Positions 8,635-15,635 of a DNA stretch of 37,078 bases are shown here, in pieces. Location of the stretch: assembly GCA_028819495.1 (NCBI GenBank), contig JAPPLI010000189.1:1-37078 (forward strand). Reading direction: 5' to 3'. Every line of letters starts with the position of its first letter. Position 1 is the stretch's first letter. The DNA is from Gammaproteobacteria bacterium (lineage in GTDB: Bacteria; Pseudomonadota; Gammaproteobacteria; Eutrophobiales; Eutrophobiaceae). Position numbers and translations under genes: made by a program. The notes below the pieces were generated by a model. The model did no database searches. It worked only from the letters and a program-made list of their open reading frames with translations, and was not told the DNA's origin.

Positions 8635-9588
8635 ATGATTAGCGTAAAAGTAAATAAAATTACAAGTGAAGCTACTAATATTTGTTCTTTTGAATTAATC
8701 CCTGTTAATCATGTCCTTCTTCCCTCTGCCTCTCCTGGTGCTCACATAGATGTACACATTGATCACGATATCGTACGTCAATACTCCCTCATAAATGGCC
8801 CGAATGAGGACCACCACTACGTGATTGCAGTTCAGAAAGAGTTGCAAAGTAGGGGAGGTTCCAAGGCAATGCATGATAGTATTTCAGAAGGTGACATTAT
8901 TACGATCAGTGAACCGCGAAATAATTTTCACTTAGTTGAGGACGCTGAACACTACACTCTATTGGCAGGGGGCATTGGAATAACCCCTATCTTATCAATG
9001 GCACGTCATCTATCAGCAAAAGCCAGCAAATTCACATTACACTACTGCTGCCAATCCAGCTCTCGTATGGCGTTCAAAAACCTAATTAGTGAATCAAACT
9101 TTTCAGATTGTAGTTTTTTTCATTACGACGATGGTTCTGAGGACCAGCTACTCGATCTGCATCAATTTTTAGGTAACAGACCAGATGGAGGTCATCTTTA
9201 CCTATGCGGCCCTCAGGGGTTCATGAAAGCGATCGAGGCTGCATCACAACAAGCTTGGCCAGCAGGGACAGTGCATATGGAATATTTCTCAGTAGATGAG
9301 AAGGCCATCTCAGGCAACACTAGTAGTTTTCAAATAAAGTTAGCTCACTCAGGTGAAATATTTAGTGTCCCTGAAGATAGGTCCATTGTAGAAGTTCTCG
9401 CTGAAAATAACATTCAAATACCTACATCATGCGAACAAGGTGTATGCGGGACGTGTCTTGTCGGTGTCATAGACGGTGAACCCGATCACCGTGATGTATT
9501 TCTATCAGAGAAAGCTAAAAAGCGTTGTAATAAATTGACACCTTGTGTCTCGCGCTCAAAAACACCCCTTCTGGTAATCGATTTATAA
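8635..9588 (+). CDS. Oxygenase reductase with FMN/NAD and C-terminal [2Fe-2S] domain
   Basis: This 317-residue class IA reductase, VanB-like, passes electrons from NAD(P)H to Rieske oxygenases. The flavin-binding motif RQYS is at 48-51, the nucleotide-binding GGIGITP at 112-118 and LCGPQGFM near 190. A plant-type ferredoxin domain ends the protein, with cysteines 266, 271, 274 and 304 (CEQGVCGTC and a later PCV). It lacks the extra N-terminal Rieske domain of the caffeine demethylase reductase NdmD, so it is closer to vanillate and phthalate reductases. It is the only reductase recognised in the cluster, while four oxygenase genes are present, so it is likely shared. Spacing to RO2 is 32 bases. 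The ribosome site is weak, which may indicate coupling to RO2 translation. Confidence 0.92.
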   Translation: MISVKVNKITSEATNICSFELIPVNHVLLPSASPGAHIDVHIDHDIVRQYSLINGPNEDHHYVIAVQKELQSRGGSKAMHDSISEGDIITISEPRNNFHLVEDAEHYTLLAGGIGITPILSMARHLSAKASKFTLHYCCQSSSRMAFKNLISESNFSDCSFFHYDDGSEDQLLDLHQFLGNRPDGGHLYLCGPQGFMKAIEAASQQAWPAGTVHMEYFSVDEKAISGNTSSFQIKLAHSGEIFSVPEDRSIVEVLAENNIQIPTSCEQGVCGTCLVGVIDGEPDHRDVFLSEKAKKRCNKLTPCVSRSKTPLLVIDL

Positions 9589-9754
9589 GGCATCAATAAA
9601 AAAGGCTAAACGCTCATAGTTTTTTTATTTGACAAAAATATCTACTTTATCCTTCGATGATTAGAGGATTGATTGCAAAACCAAGATGAAATATCACCTA
9701 AAATTATAAGTAGAAAACGATTTATTTGGTCCAACCAGTAAAAAAGGGGGGTAT

Positions 9755-10252
9755 ATGACAAATACACTAAGCATAAATGATAAAGACTTATTTTATCTTC
9801 GACGTGCAATAGAAAATGCATTGGAAGCAGAGAGTAAAGGCAATTGCCCGGTCGGCTCTGTTATTACGTTAAATGATGAAATTATTGCTGAAGCCGGCAA
9901 TGAAATGTTGGTTCCACAATATAATCCTATTTGGCACGCCGAAATGTCAGCAATCAGAAATGTACCAATTGAGCTTTGGTCACGTGCAAATGAAATGACC
10001 TGCTACACTACTCTTGAGCCCTGCATCATGTGCACAGGTACCGTGTTACTACATGGGTTTGGTCGAGTGGTCTATGGCTCTGATGATTCTGCCGCAGGCG
10101 GCTCTGCAATTCTCCCGCATCTTCCACATTTTTATGAAGGTGGCCGAGGTGTACCAGAGTGGGTAGGACCTTGTTTGAATGAAGAATGTGACCCCCTACG
10201 GCAACGCACGCACGCCTGTTTCACAGATTTACCGGTAGGACCGGACAGTTGA
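9755..10252 (+). CDS. Cytidine/guanine deaminase-fold nucleobase deaminase
   Basis: This 165-residue zinc deaminase of the CDA fold carries the signature H61-A-E63 (WHAEMSAI) and C90-I-M-C93 (LEPCIMCTG). These supply three zinc ligands and the catalytic glutamate. The length and the EPCIMC motif are close to bacterial guanine deaminases and TadA-like proteins; it is not the chromosomal TadA type by context. A strong ribosome site, GGGGGG, stands four bases before the ATG. It lies 166 bases after the reductase, so it may have its own promoter. In this cluster it most likely deaminates an amino-purine or methylated amino-purine. Together with the amidohydrolase at 1022-2368 it gives the cluster two structurally unrelated deaminases. 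Confidence 0.88.
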   Translation: MTNTLSINDKDLFYLRRAIENALEAESKGNCPVGSVITLNDEIIAEAGNEMLVPQYNPIWHAEMSAIRNVPIELWSRANEMTCYTTLEPCIMCTGTVLLHGFGRVVYGSDDSAAGGSAILPHLPHFYEGGRGVPEWVGPCLNEECDPLRQRTHACFTDLPVGPDS

Positions 10253-10311
10253 CAGGAATTCGCAAGATTGACAAATCTCCCTTGGTGGTGTCATTAACGC
10301 ATCGCCAGGAC

Positions 10312-10349
10312 ACAATTAGATACTACCGTTTTAATGACGTTAACTAATA
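10312..10349 (+). promoter_or_regulatory. 38-bp shared promoter/operator element, copy 2 (GcvT-like gene)
   Basis: This block matches the minus-strand element at 7087-7124 at 32 of 38 positions and ends 91 bases upstream of the GcvT-like start codon. GTTAACTAATAT at its end resembles the right half of a promoter. The conserved sequence and spacing argue for co-regulation of receptor and methyl-transfer operon. Confidence 0.65.
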
Positions 10350-10440
10350 TTATTGTTGCTACGAAGAAGTAATTATGCGACTGAATTGCCCGTTCACCAA
10401 TTTTTGCAGATGAATGACAAAAAATAGATGCAGATAAAAT

Positions 10441-11706
10441 ATGATGAAAAATAAATCCAGTAAATCGAATAAATATCGTCCAAATGATTTTATTGGAACA
10501 CCATTTAACGAAACTATGGCGCCATTATGTGAGACTAGTCTCTGGATCGCCTGGGGACCCTACCATGTGGTTGATTTTTTCACTGATCCCCTTGAGGAAA
10601 CCCGTGCTGTAAGAAATTCGATCACTTTGGAAGACAAATCTCCCTTAGTAAAAACTTTTATTACTGGTCCTGATGCTGAGCGGTTTGTGAATTACATGCA
10701 AGTTCGTGATGCGACAAAAATGGAAAATTACCATGCCAATTATACCTTTTGGTGTGATCATGATGGGTTCGTTGTTAGCGAAGGTATTTTGTTCAAGTTG
10801 GAAGATCAGCGTTATTGTCATCTGGCTGGCCCTCTTTTAGGTTGGTGCCAGGAGAACGCAACAGGATTTGATGTAGAACTATATGAGGCAATTGAAGCCA
10901 ATCAGGAATTCGGCGTATTGGCAGTTCAGGGAGCAAGGTCACAAGAACTGATAGAGGCGTATACGGGTGAGGACTGGTCGAGTCTGAAGTTTTCACGAGG
11001 ACGTAAGGTGAATGTTGATGGCGTTGAAATAACGGTCTGGCGCCAAGGGTATACCGGTGAAGCAGGATATGAAGTATGGGTTCCCGAAGATCATGCTGCT
11101 GAGGTATTTCAAAAGATTTTGGATCTGGGAAAGCCAATGGGGGCGGTACCCATTGGAAATGCCGCAGCGCTTTCAGCGCGTGTTGAAGTAGGAATGCTTC
11201 TGGTTTATACGGATTATTTACCGGGTGGCCCTGATGCCCGTACGCAGGTATCTCATATGGAGTCACAGGAACATTTACAAACGCCGGCAGAGATGAACTT
11301 TGGACGCTTGGTGAATTTAAAGAAAGATGTCAATTTTATAGGCAAGAATGCTTTATTAAGGGAAGCCGAATCCGGACCAGGAAGAGTGATGTGGGGAATG
11401 GAAATCAATTGGCGTGAAATGTCTGATCTGTATATAAGTCATGGCATGCCCCCAACCATTTCTCCTAAGGCATACCGCGAGTCTTTTGAGCTGCAATCCA
11501 AAGATGGAAAACGGATTGGGTTTGCCACCAGTATAACCTGGAGCCCAAACTTAAATAAAATGATTGGATTTGCGCATATAGGAAGCGAAGCCGCGAAACT
11601 GGGAGAGGACATAAAACTAATTTGGCGAATCGGTGGCAAAACCGGACCGGTGACGGCTACATTAGCAGAAATGCCTTTTATTGAAATCGTACGTTCAAAA
11701 AACTAG
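10441..11706 (+). CDS. GcvT/LigM-like tetrahydrofolate-dependent methyl transfer protein
   Basis: This 421-residue protein belongs to the aminomethyltransferase (GcvT) superfamily, with an N-terminal folate-binding fold (residues about 30-290, motif YTGEAGYEVWVP near 205) and a C-terminal barrel domain. Its length and lack of other glycine-cleavage genes nearby match the demethylase branch that includes LigM (vanillate demethylase) and DmdA rather than true glycine cleavage T protein. Those enzymes move a methyl group from substrate to tetrahydrofolate. The next two genes encode both parts of a methylenetetrahydrofolate reductase, which would oxidise the 5-methyl product, exactly as LigM is paired with MetF. 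The start is ATG ATG, with no strong ribosome site. The substrate is unknown; a methylated heterocycle or its breakdown product is inferred. Confidence 0.85.
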   Translation: MMKNKSSKSNKYRPNDFIGTPFNETMAPLCETSLWIAWGPYHVVDFFTDPLEETRAVRNSITLEDKSPLVKTFITGPDAERFVNYMQVRDATKMENYHANYTFWCDHDGFVVSEGILFKLEDQRYCHLAGPLLGWCQENATGFDVELYEAIEANQEFGVLAVQGARSQELIEAYTGEDWSSLKFSRGRKVNVDGVEITVWRQGYTGEAGYEVWVPEDHAAEVFQKILDLGKPMGAVPIGNAAALSARVEVGMLLVYTDYLPGGPDARTQVSHMESQEHLQTPAEMNFGRLVNLKKDVNFIGKNALLREAESGPGRVMWGMEINWREMSDLYISHGMPPTISPKAYRESFELQSKDGKRIGFATSITWSPNLNKMIGFAHIGSEAAKLGEDIKLIWRIGGKTGPVTATLAEMPFIEIVRSKN

Positions 11707-11788
11707 TTTAGTCCTAATCGATGGTAATCTATGTTATTGAATGTACTGCAAATAATGCTAGATACAATTTTCTTCTGGATTAATTGTC

Positions 11789-12265
11789 ATGTACCAGGTT
11801 AGGCGTTGGGTAACACGTCATCCTCGTACTTTTGAGAAACTGTACAACGTATTTGAATCCATCTTGATCATGCTTGCGCCAATATTTCGTTGGATTGGCT
11901 TTGAACGCTTGGAAATGCCCATGATTACTTTTGAAAAAGTAATCAAAGGGTTTCTTTTTGATAGCCAAATGTGTGGAATGTGCACTTTAAGCAAAACGGG
12001 TATGGCTTGTCCCATGAATTGTCCAAAAACGTTACGTAATGGCCCGTGTGGTGGTGTAAGAAGTAACGGGACTTGTGAAGTAAAACCCGAAATGGCTTGT
12101 GTATGGGTAGATGCATTCGAAGGAAGCCGCTTAATGAAATACCCGCAAACAATCGAGCAACTCCAGCCAGCAGTTGATCACCGACTTCAGGGTCGCTCCT
12201 CTTGGTTACGGGAAGTTCGCATAAAAACCGAAGAAATTAATAAGAGTGTCAAATCAAGCCATTGA
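11789..12265 (+). CDS. metV: MetV-like zinc-binding methylenetetrahydrofolate reductase partner
   Basis: This 158-residue protein matches the MTHFR C-terminal (MetV) family. It carries a dense cysteine cluster reading CGMCTLSKTGMACPMNCPK, then RNGPCGGVRSNGTCEV and a CVW, all of which are family hallmarks. MetV-type subunits pair with MetF in acetogens and in some proteobacterial demethylation operons. The N-terminal 50 residues hold a hydrophobic stretch and basic residues. Its end overlaps the MetF start by 20 bases, so the two proteins are translationally coupled and probably form one complex. The location after a LigM-like gene implies a role in re-oxidising methyl-tetrahydrofolate. Gammaproteobacteria normally use MetF alone for methionine synthesis, so this pair is likely specialised. 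Confidence 0.85.
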   Translation: MYQVRRWVTRHPRTFEKLYNVFESILIMLAPIFRWIGFERLEMPMITFEKVIKGFLFDSQMCGMCTLSKTGMACPMNCPKTLRNGPCGGVRSNGTCEVKPEMACVWVDAFEGSRLMKYPQTIEQLQPAVDHRLQGRSSWLREVRIKTEEINKSVKSSH

Positions 12266-13253
12266 CAGGGATGTAGGAGAATATCAAACTGAGCTAATCG
12301 AACGAGGTCGTACGTCGACAGGTCATTTCGAAGCTGTATTGCGCTCGGGAAAATTTGCCGTTACCACTGAATTATCTCCACCAGATTCAGCTAATCCCGA
12401 AGAAGTATATCGAAAGGCACGCATTTTCAATGGTGTAGTTGATGCGATAAATGCTACAGATGGTTCAGGTGCAAACTGTCATATGTCTAGCGTAGCTGTT
12501 TGTTCACTTCTTACAAGGAAAGGTTACTCCACAATTATGCAGATTTCCTGTCGTGATCGTAATCGAATTGCGATCCAGGGAGACGTTTTAGGTGCGGCGG
12601 CTATGGGAGTAGCAAATATACTTTGCCTGACTGGAGATGGCGTACAAGCTGGAGATCATCCTCAAGCAAAGCCTGTGTTCGATCTGGATTCCATATCGTT
12701 ATTGGAGATGGTGAAGGAAATGCGTGATCAATCGCAATTTCAGAGCGGACGTAAGATTGTTGATCCTCCTCATCTATTTTTGGGCTCAGCAGCTAATCCT
12801 TTCGCACCTCCATTTGATTTCAGGCCAATACGTCTCGGTAAGAAAGTTGCTGCTGGAGCACAATTTGTACAAACACAATATTGTTATGATATCGATAGAC
12901 TACAGCAATTCATGACCCGTTGTCGTGACAATGGACTAACTGAAAATATCTATATACTTGTGGGTGTAGGACCGTTAGCTTCCGCTAAAGCAGCAGAATG
13001 GATTCGAAATCACGTGCCCGGTGTGCATATTCCTGATAGTGTTATTCAAAGGCTGGCTGGAGCTGAAAACCAAAAACTGGAAGGAATGCGACTTTGTATT
13101 GAACTAATTCAACAGATCCGGGAAATACAAGGTATTTCTGGAGTGCACGTCATGGCGTACCGCCAGGAAGAAGCTGTAGCAGAGATTATTGAAAACTCAG
13201 GGGTGCTGGACGGTAGAAAGCCCTGGTATCCTGGAATACAACACAATACATAG
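12246..13253 (+). CDS. metF: Methylenetetrahydrofolate reductase (MetF-like)
   Basis: This 335-residue flavoprotein barrel interconverts 5-methyl- and 5,10-methylene-tetrahydrofolate. Recognisable segments are TTELSPPDSANPEEV near residue 40, NATDGSGANCHMSS near 70, CLTGDGVQAGDHP near 130, and FVQTQYCYD near 215, which are typical of MetF proteins. The start is a GTG lying inside the end of the MetV gene. Placement directly after a LigM-like methyl transfer gene and MetV suggests the oxidative direction, feeding one-carbon units from substrate methyl groups to methylene-tetrahydrofolate. It ends the plus-strand operon and faces the LysR gene, with 71 bases between. A role as the cell's only MetF cannot be excluded from this window. 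Confidence 0.9.
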   Translation: MSNQAIDRDVGEYQTELIERGRTSTGHFEAVLRSGKFAVTTELSPPDSANPEEVYRKARIFNGVVDAINATDGSGANCHMSSVAVCSLLTRKGYSTIMQISCRDRNRIAIQGDVLGAAAMGVANILCLTGDGVQAGDHPQAKPVFDLDSISLLEMVKEMRDQSQFQSGRKIVDPPHLFLGSAANPFAPPFDFRPIRLGKKVAAGAQFVQTQYCYDIDRLQQFMTRCRDNGLTENIYILVGVGPLASAKAAEWIRNHVPGVHIPDSVIQRLAGAENQKLEGMRLCIELIQQIREIQGISGVHVMAYRQEEAVAEIIENSGVLDGRKPWYPGIQHNT

Positions 13254-13324
13254 GGCTATACTTATTGTATAAATAATATAAAGGCCCCAATTGGCTGAAC
13301 AATAGTACAAGTGCTAAAACCAAA

Positions 13325-14233
13325 TCACTTATCATCTCGACCATAATGTTGTAAACGTCGTTCTAAACTATCTATGACATAACAAATATTGTCATTCATT
13401 TGCTGATTCTGACGGGTAAGTATAGTAAGCCTGACGCATACTTCTTCCTGTTGATCAATTGTAAAAGGCAACGATACAAGTTCGTTACTCTCCAGTTCTT
13501 CTTCCTGCCCAACCCTGCTTAATATACCCAATATGTTTTGCTTTTTTACTAACGATATTATCAAATCTGCAGAATTAGAGGTGCTGGATATCAGGGGAGA
13601 ATACCCTAGTTTATTGAACAACTGGGTAATTCGATCCCGCGTGGAGTCTGGGAGAACCAGTGAATAGTTAGCGCAGTCGCCTATTGAAACAGAACTAAAG
13701 GAAGCAAGCACATGATCAATTCTAATAATAACCTCCAACGGAACGACCACCTCAAATAACAATTTTAACTCTTCCATAGGTTCCGGTTCAAATACGATGG
13801 CAAGATCCGCTTGGTTTGATTTGAGTAAATTCAATGCATCGTTTTTACTTGTTGCAGAATAAGACAAGAATGAATTGCTGAATTTAGAATAGTATTCATC
13901 GAGGATATCAATGAATATGTGTTTAATAGAATAAACCCCGACTATTTTGAGCTCATGGGCTTCTTGACTATCTAATTTGTTGATCTCGGAAATTGCCGCC
14001 TCAGCGTCACTGAGTGTTTTAGAAACATGAGAAAGCAATATTTTTCCAGCTGCTGTAGGAGATACGCCTGATGATGTACGATCAAATAATTTGGTTCCTA
14101 GTTCGTTTTCCAGTTCGATAATCTTTCTATTTACAGAAGTAGATGATATGTGAAGAAATTTTGCCGCTTGCCTTATAGACCCACATTGCTCGACCATTGA
14201 CAAGTATTTTAAGATTCGAGAATGGAGTAGCAT
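13325..14233 (-). CDS. LysR-family transcriptional regulator
   Basis: This 302-residue regulator has an N-terminal winged helix-turn-helix (residues about 4-62, with GSIRQAAKFLHISSTSVNRKI as recognition region) followed by a substrate-binding-like sensor domain (about 90-295). It is the only transcription factor gene in the left 22 kb and lies 37 bases after the molybdenum hydroxylase small subunit, in the same direction, so it is probably co-transcribed with that operon. Most LysR proteins are divergent from their target; here the target sites may be the two repeated element families upstream of four transcription units, which contain T-N11-A-like dyads. Inducer and targets are inferred. Confidence 0.92.
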   Translation of the reverse strand: MLLHSRILKYLSMVEQCGSIRQAAKFLHISSTSVNRKIIELENELGTKLFDRTSSGVSPTAAGKILLSHVSKTLSDAEAAISEINKLDSQEAHELKIVGVYSIKHIFIDILDEYYSKFSNSFLSYSATSKNDALNLLKSNQADLAIVFEPEPMEELKLLFEVVVPLEVIIRIDHVLASFSSVSIGDCANYSLVLPDSTRDRITQLFNKLGYSPLISSTSNSADLIISLVKKQNILGILSRVGQEEELESNELVSLPFTIDQQEEVCVRLTILTRQNQQMNDNICYVIDSLERRLQHYGRDDK

Positions 14234-14270
14234 GTATCGTGAGTGAAATGAAGCAATTACTGCTTAATGA

Positions 14271-15635
14271 TCATGAAATGATGTGGGGCCACAAACCTCG
14301 AATTAACAGCCCACTAACCAGTCTTTTACGGTAACTGGCCGACCCCCGGATATCGTCGATGGGAGAACATTCTTCTGCCAAGATACTTGCTGCTTCTAAT
14401 ATACGTTCTTCGTTTAATGGTTCAGCCATGAGATAGGCTTCAGTTTTGGGAGCACGCACGATAGTGGGGGCTACAGCACCAAGGGCTATTTTTACATCAG
14501 ATAATTGCTTATTTACCAAGCTGCCGCAAAAGGAAACAGATACGATGGCTATCGTCTGTGATTGACGAGGTCCAAATTTCTCGAAAAAACTAACCTCCTT
14601 ACCGCCTTGGGGAACAAGACGCTTAGGAATGACGATCTCGGTAATAACTTCGTCGTTATGTAAATTAGTTTTCCCCGGGCCGGCAGCAATTTGCTCAACA
14701 GGCACACTTCGTTCTGTTGTTGCAGAACGTATTATTGCTGCTGCGCCCAGCACGATCAAAACGGGAACACCATCTGCTGATGGCGAAGCGTTAGCCAGAT
14801 TACCTCCCAAGGTACCAAGATTTTGGATTTGCACGCCCCCAACTTCCCGTGATGCACTGCTCAGCACGTTCGCCCATTCCTGCACAGCACTGGACTCAAT
14901 AATGTCAGAATAAGTGGTAGCTGCGCCTATTATGATTGAATCGTTTTCTTCACGTATAAAATCAAGATCTGCAACTGCCGAAAGATCAATATATTTATTG
15001 TCCTTAAGAGAATGTTCATAGTGGACACTGATGTCGGTACTGCCACATACGAGCTTATAGCCCGTATCCTGCCTGAGGAGTTGCAGTACTTCACCCAGTG
15101 AGTTTGGACGCACAAAATTATCATCGCTGCAAGTAGTGGTATTACTGATAATTTTTTCTTTTTTTGGTAACTGACTGCCTAATCGATGACTGGCGGCTAT
15201 TCCTGCATCGACTATTTTTGTATAGCCGGTGCAACGACACAGATTACCGGCCACCGCAGCGCGAATGTCATCCCGGCTTGGTGTGGATTTTTTGCTTAAT
15301 AAGTATTGAGTCGCCAGGATAAAACCAGGCGTACAAAATCCGCATTGTACTGCACCTGTATCGGCAAAGGCGGTAACAACATGTTTACCAATAGCATCTT
15401 CAGGCATCGCTTCTATCGTAACAACGTCCAGCCCATTGACCTGGCCTGCAAGCGTCATGCAAGAAGTAATCGGACGGCCATTCAGTAAAACAGTACACGC
15501 CCCGCATTCCCCCTCTCCACAACCGTATTTACAACCCCGCAAATCAAGTTGCTCACGTAATACGGAAAGAAGCGTAGCGCGTGGTTCTGTATCGATTGAA
15601 CGTTGTTGTCCGTTAAGGGTGAATTCAACTTGCAT
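14271..15635 (-). CDS. Xanthine dehydrogenase family FeS-FAD subunit (fused)
   Basis: This protein of about 454 residues fuses the iron-sulphur and FAD parts of a molybdenum hydroxylase. The plant-type [2Fe-2S] site has C39, C44, C47 and C59; the helical [2Fe-2S] site has C97, C100, C132 and C134 (CGFC and CRC). The FAD domain begins near residue 175, with LVCGSTDI and the NLGTLGGNLANASPSAD motif. This arrangement matches XdhA of two-subunit bacterial xanthine dehydrogenases. I take the ATG at 15635, seven codons inside the longest frame, because the protein then begins just before the FeS fold. It overlaps the large-subunit gene by 11 bases, showing tight coupling. Electrons from ring hydroxylation would pass through these centres to NAD. 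It is likely cytoplasmic, since no signal peptide is present. Confidence 0.9.
   Translation of the reverse strand: MQVEFTLNGQQRSIDTEPRATLLSVLREQLDLRGCKYGCGEGECGACTVLLNGRPITSCMTLAGQVNGLDVVTIEAMPEDAIGKHVVTAFADTGAVQCGFCTPGFILATQYLLSKKSTPSRDDIRAAVAGNLCRCTGYTKIVDAGIAASHRLGSQLPKKEKIISNTTTCSDDNFVRPNSLGEVLQLLRQDTGYKLVCGSTDISVHYEHSLKDNKYIDLSAVADLDFIREENDSIIIGAATTYSDIIESSAVQEWANVLSSASREVGGVQIQNLGTLGGNLANASPSADGVPVLIVLGAAAIIRSATTERSVPVEQIAAGPGKTNLHNDEVITEIVIPKRLVPQGGKEVSFFEKFGPRQSQTIAIVSVSFCGSLVNKQLSDVKIALGAVAPTIVRAPKTEAYLMAEPLNEERILEAASILAEECSPIDDIRGSASYRKRLVSGLLIRGLWPHIIS

Noticed and set aside
9595..9630. An A-run followed by a T-run after the reductase gene that could be a terminator
   Set aside because: The stem would consist almost only of A-T pairs with no GC-rich core, so a rho-independent terminator is not supported.
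10441..11706. Glycine cleavage system T protein
   Set aside because: No H or P protein genes are near, the protein is longer than usual T proteins, and the MetV and MetF neighbours fit folate-dependent demethylases better.
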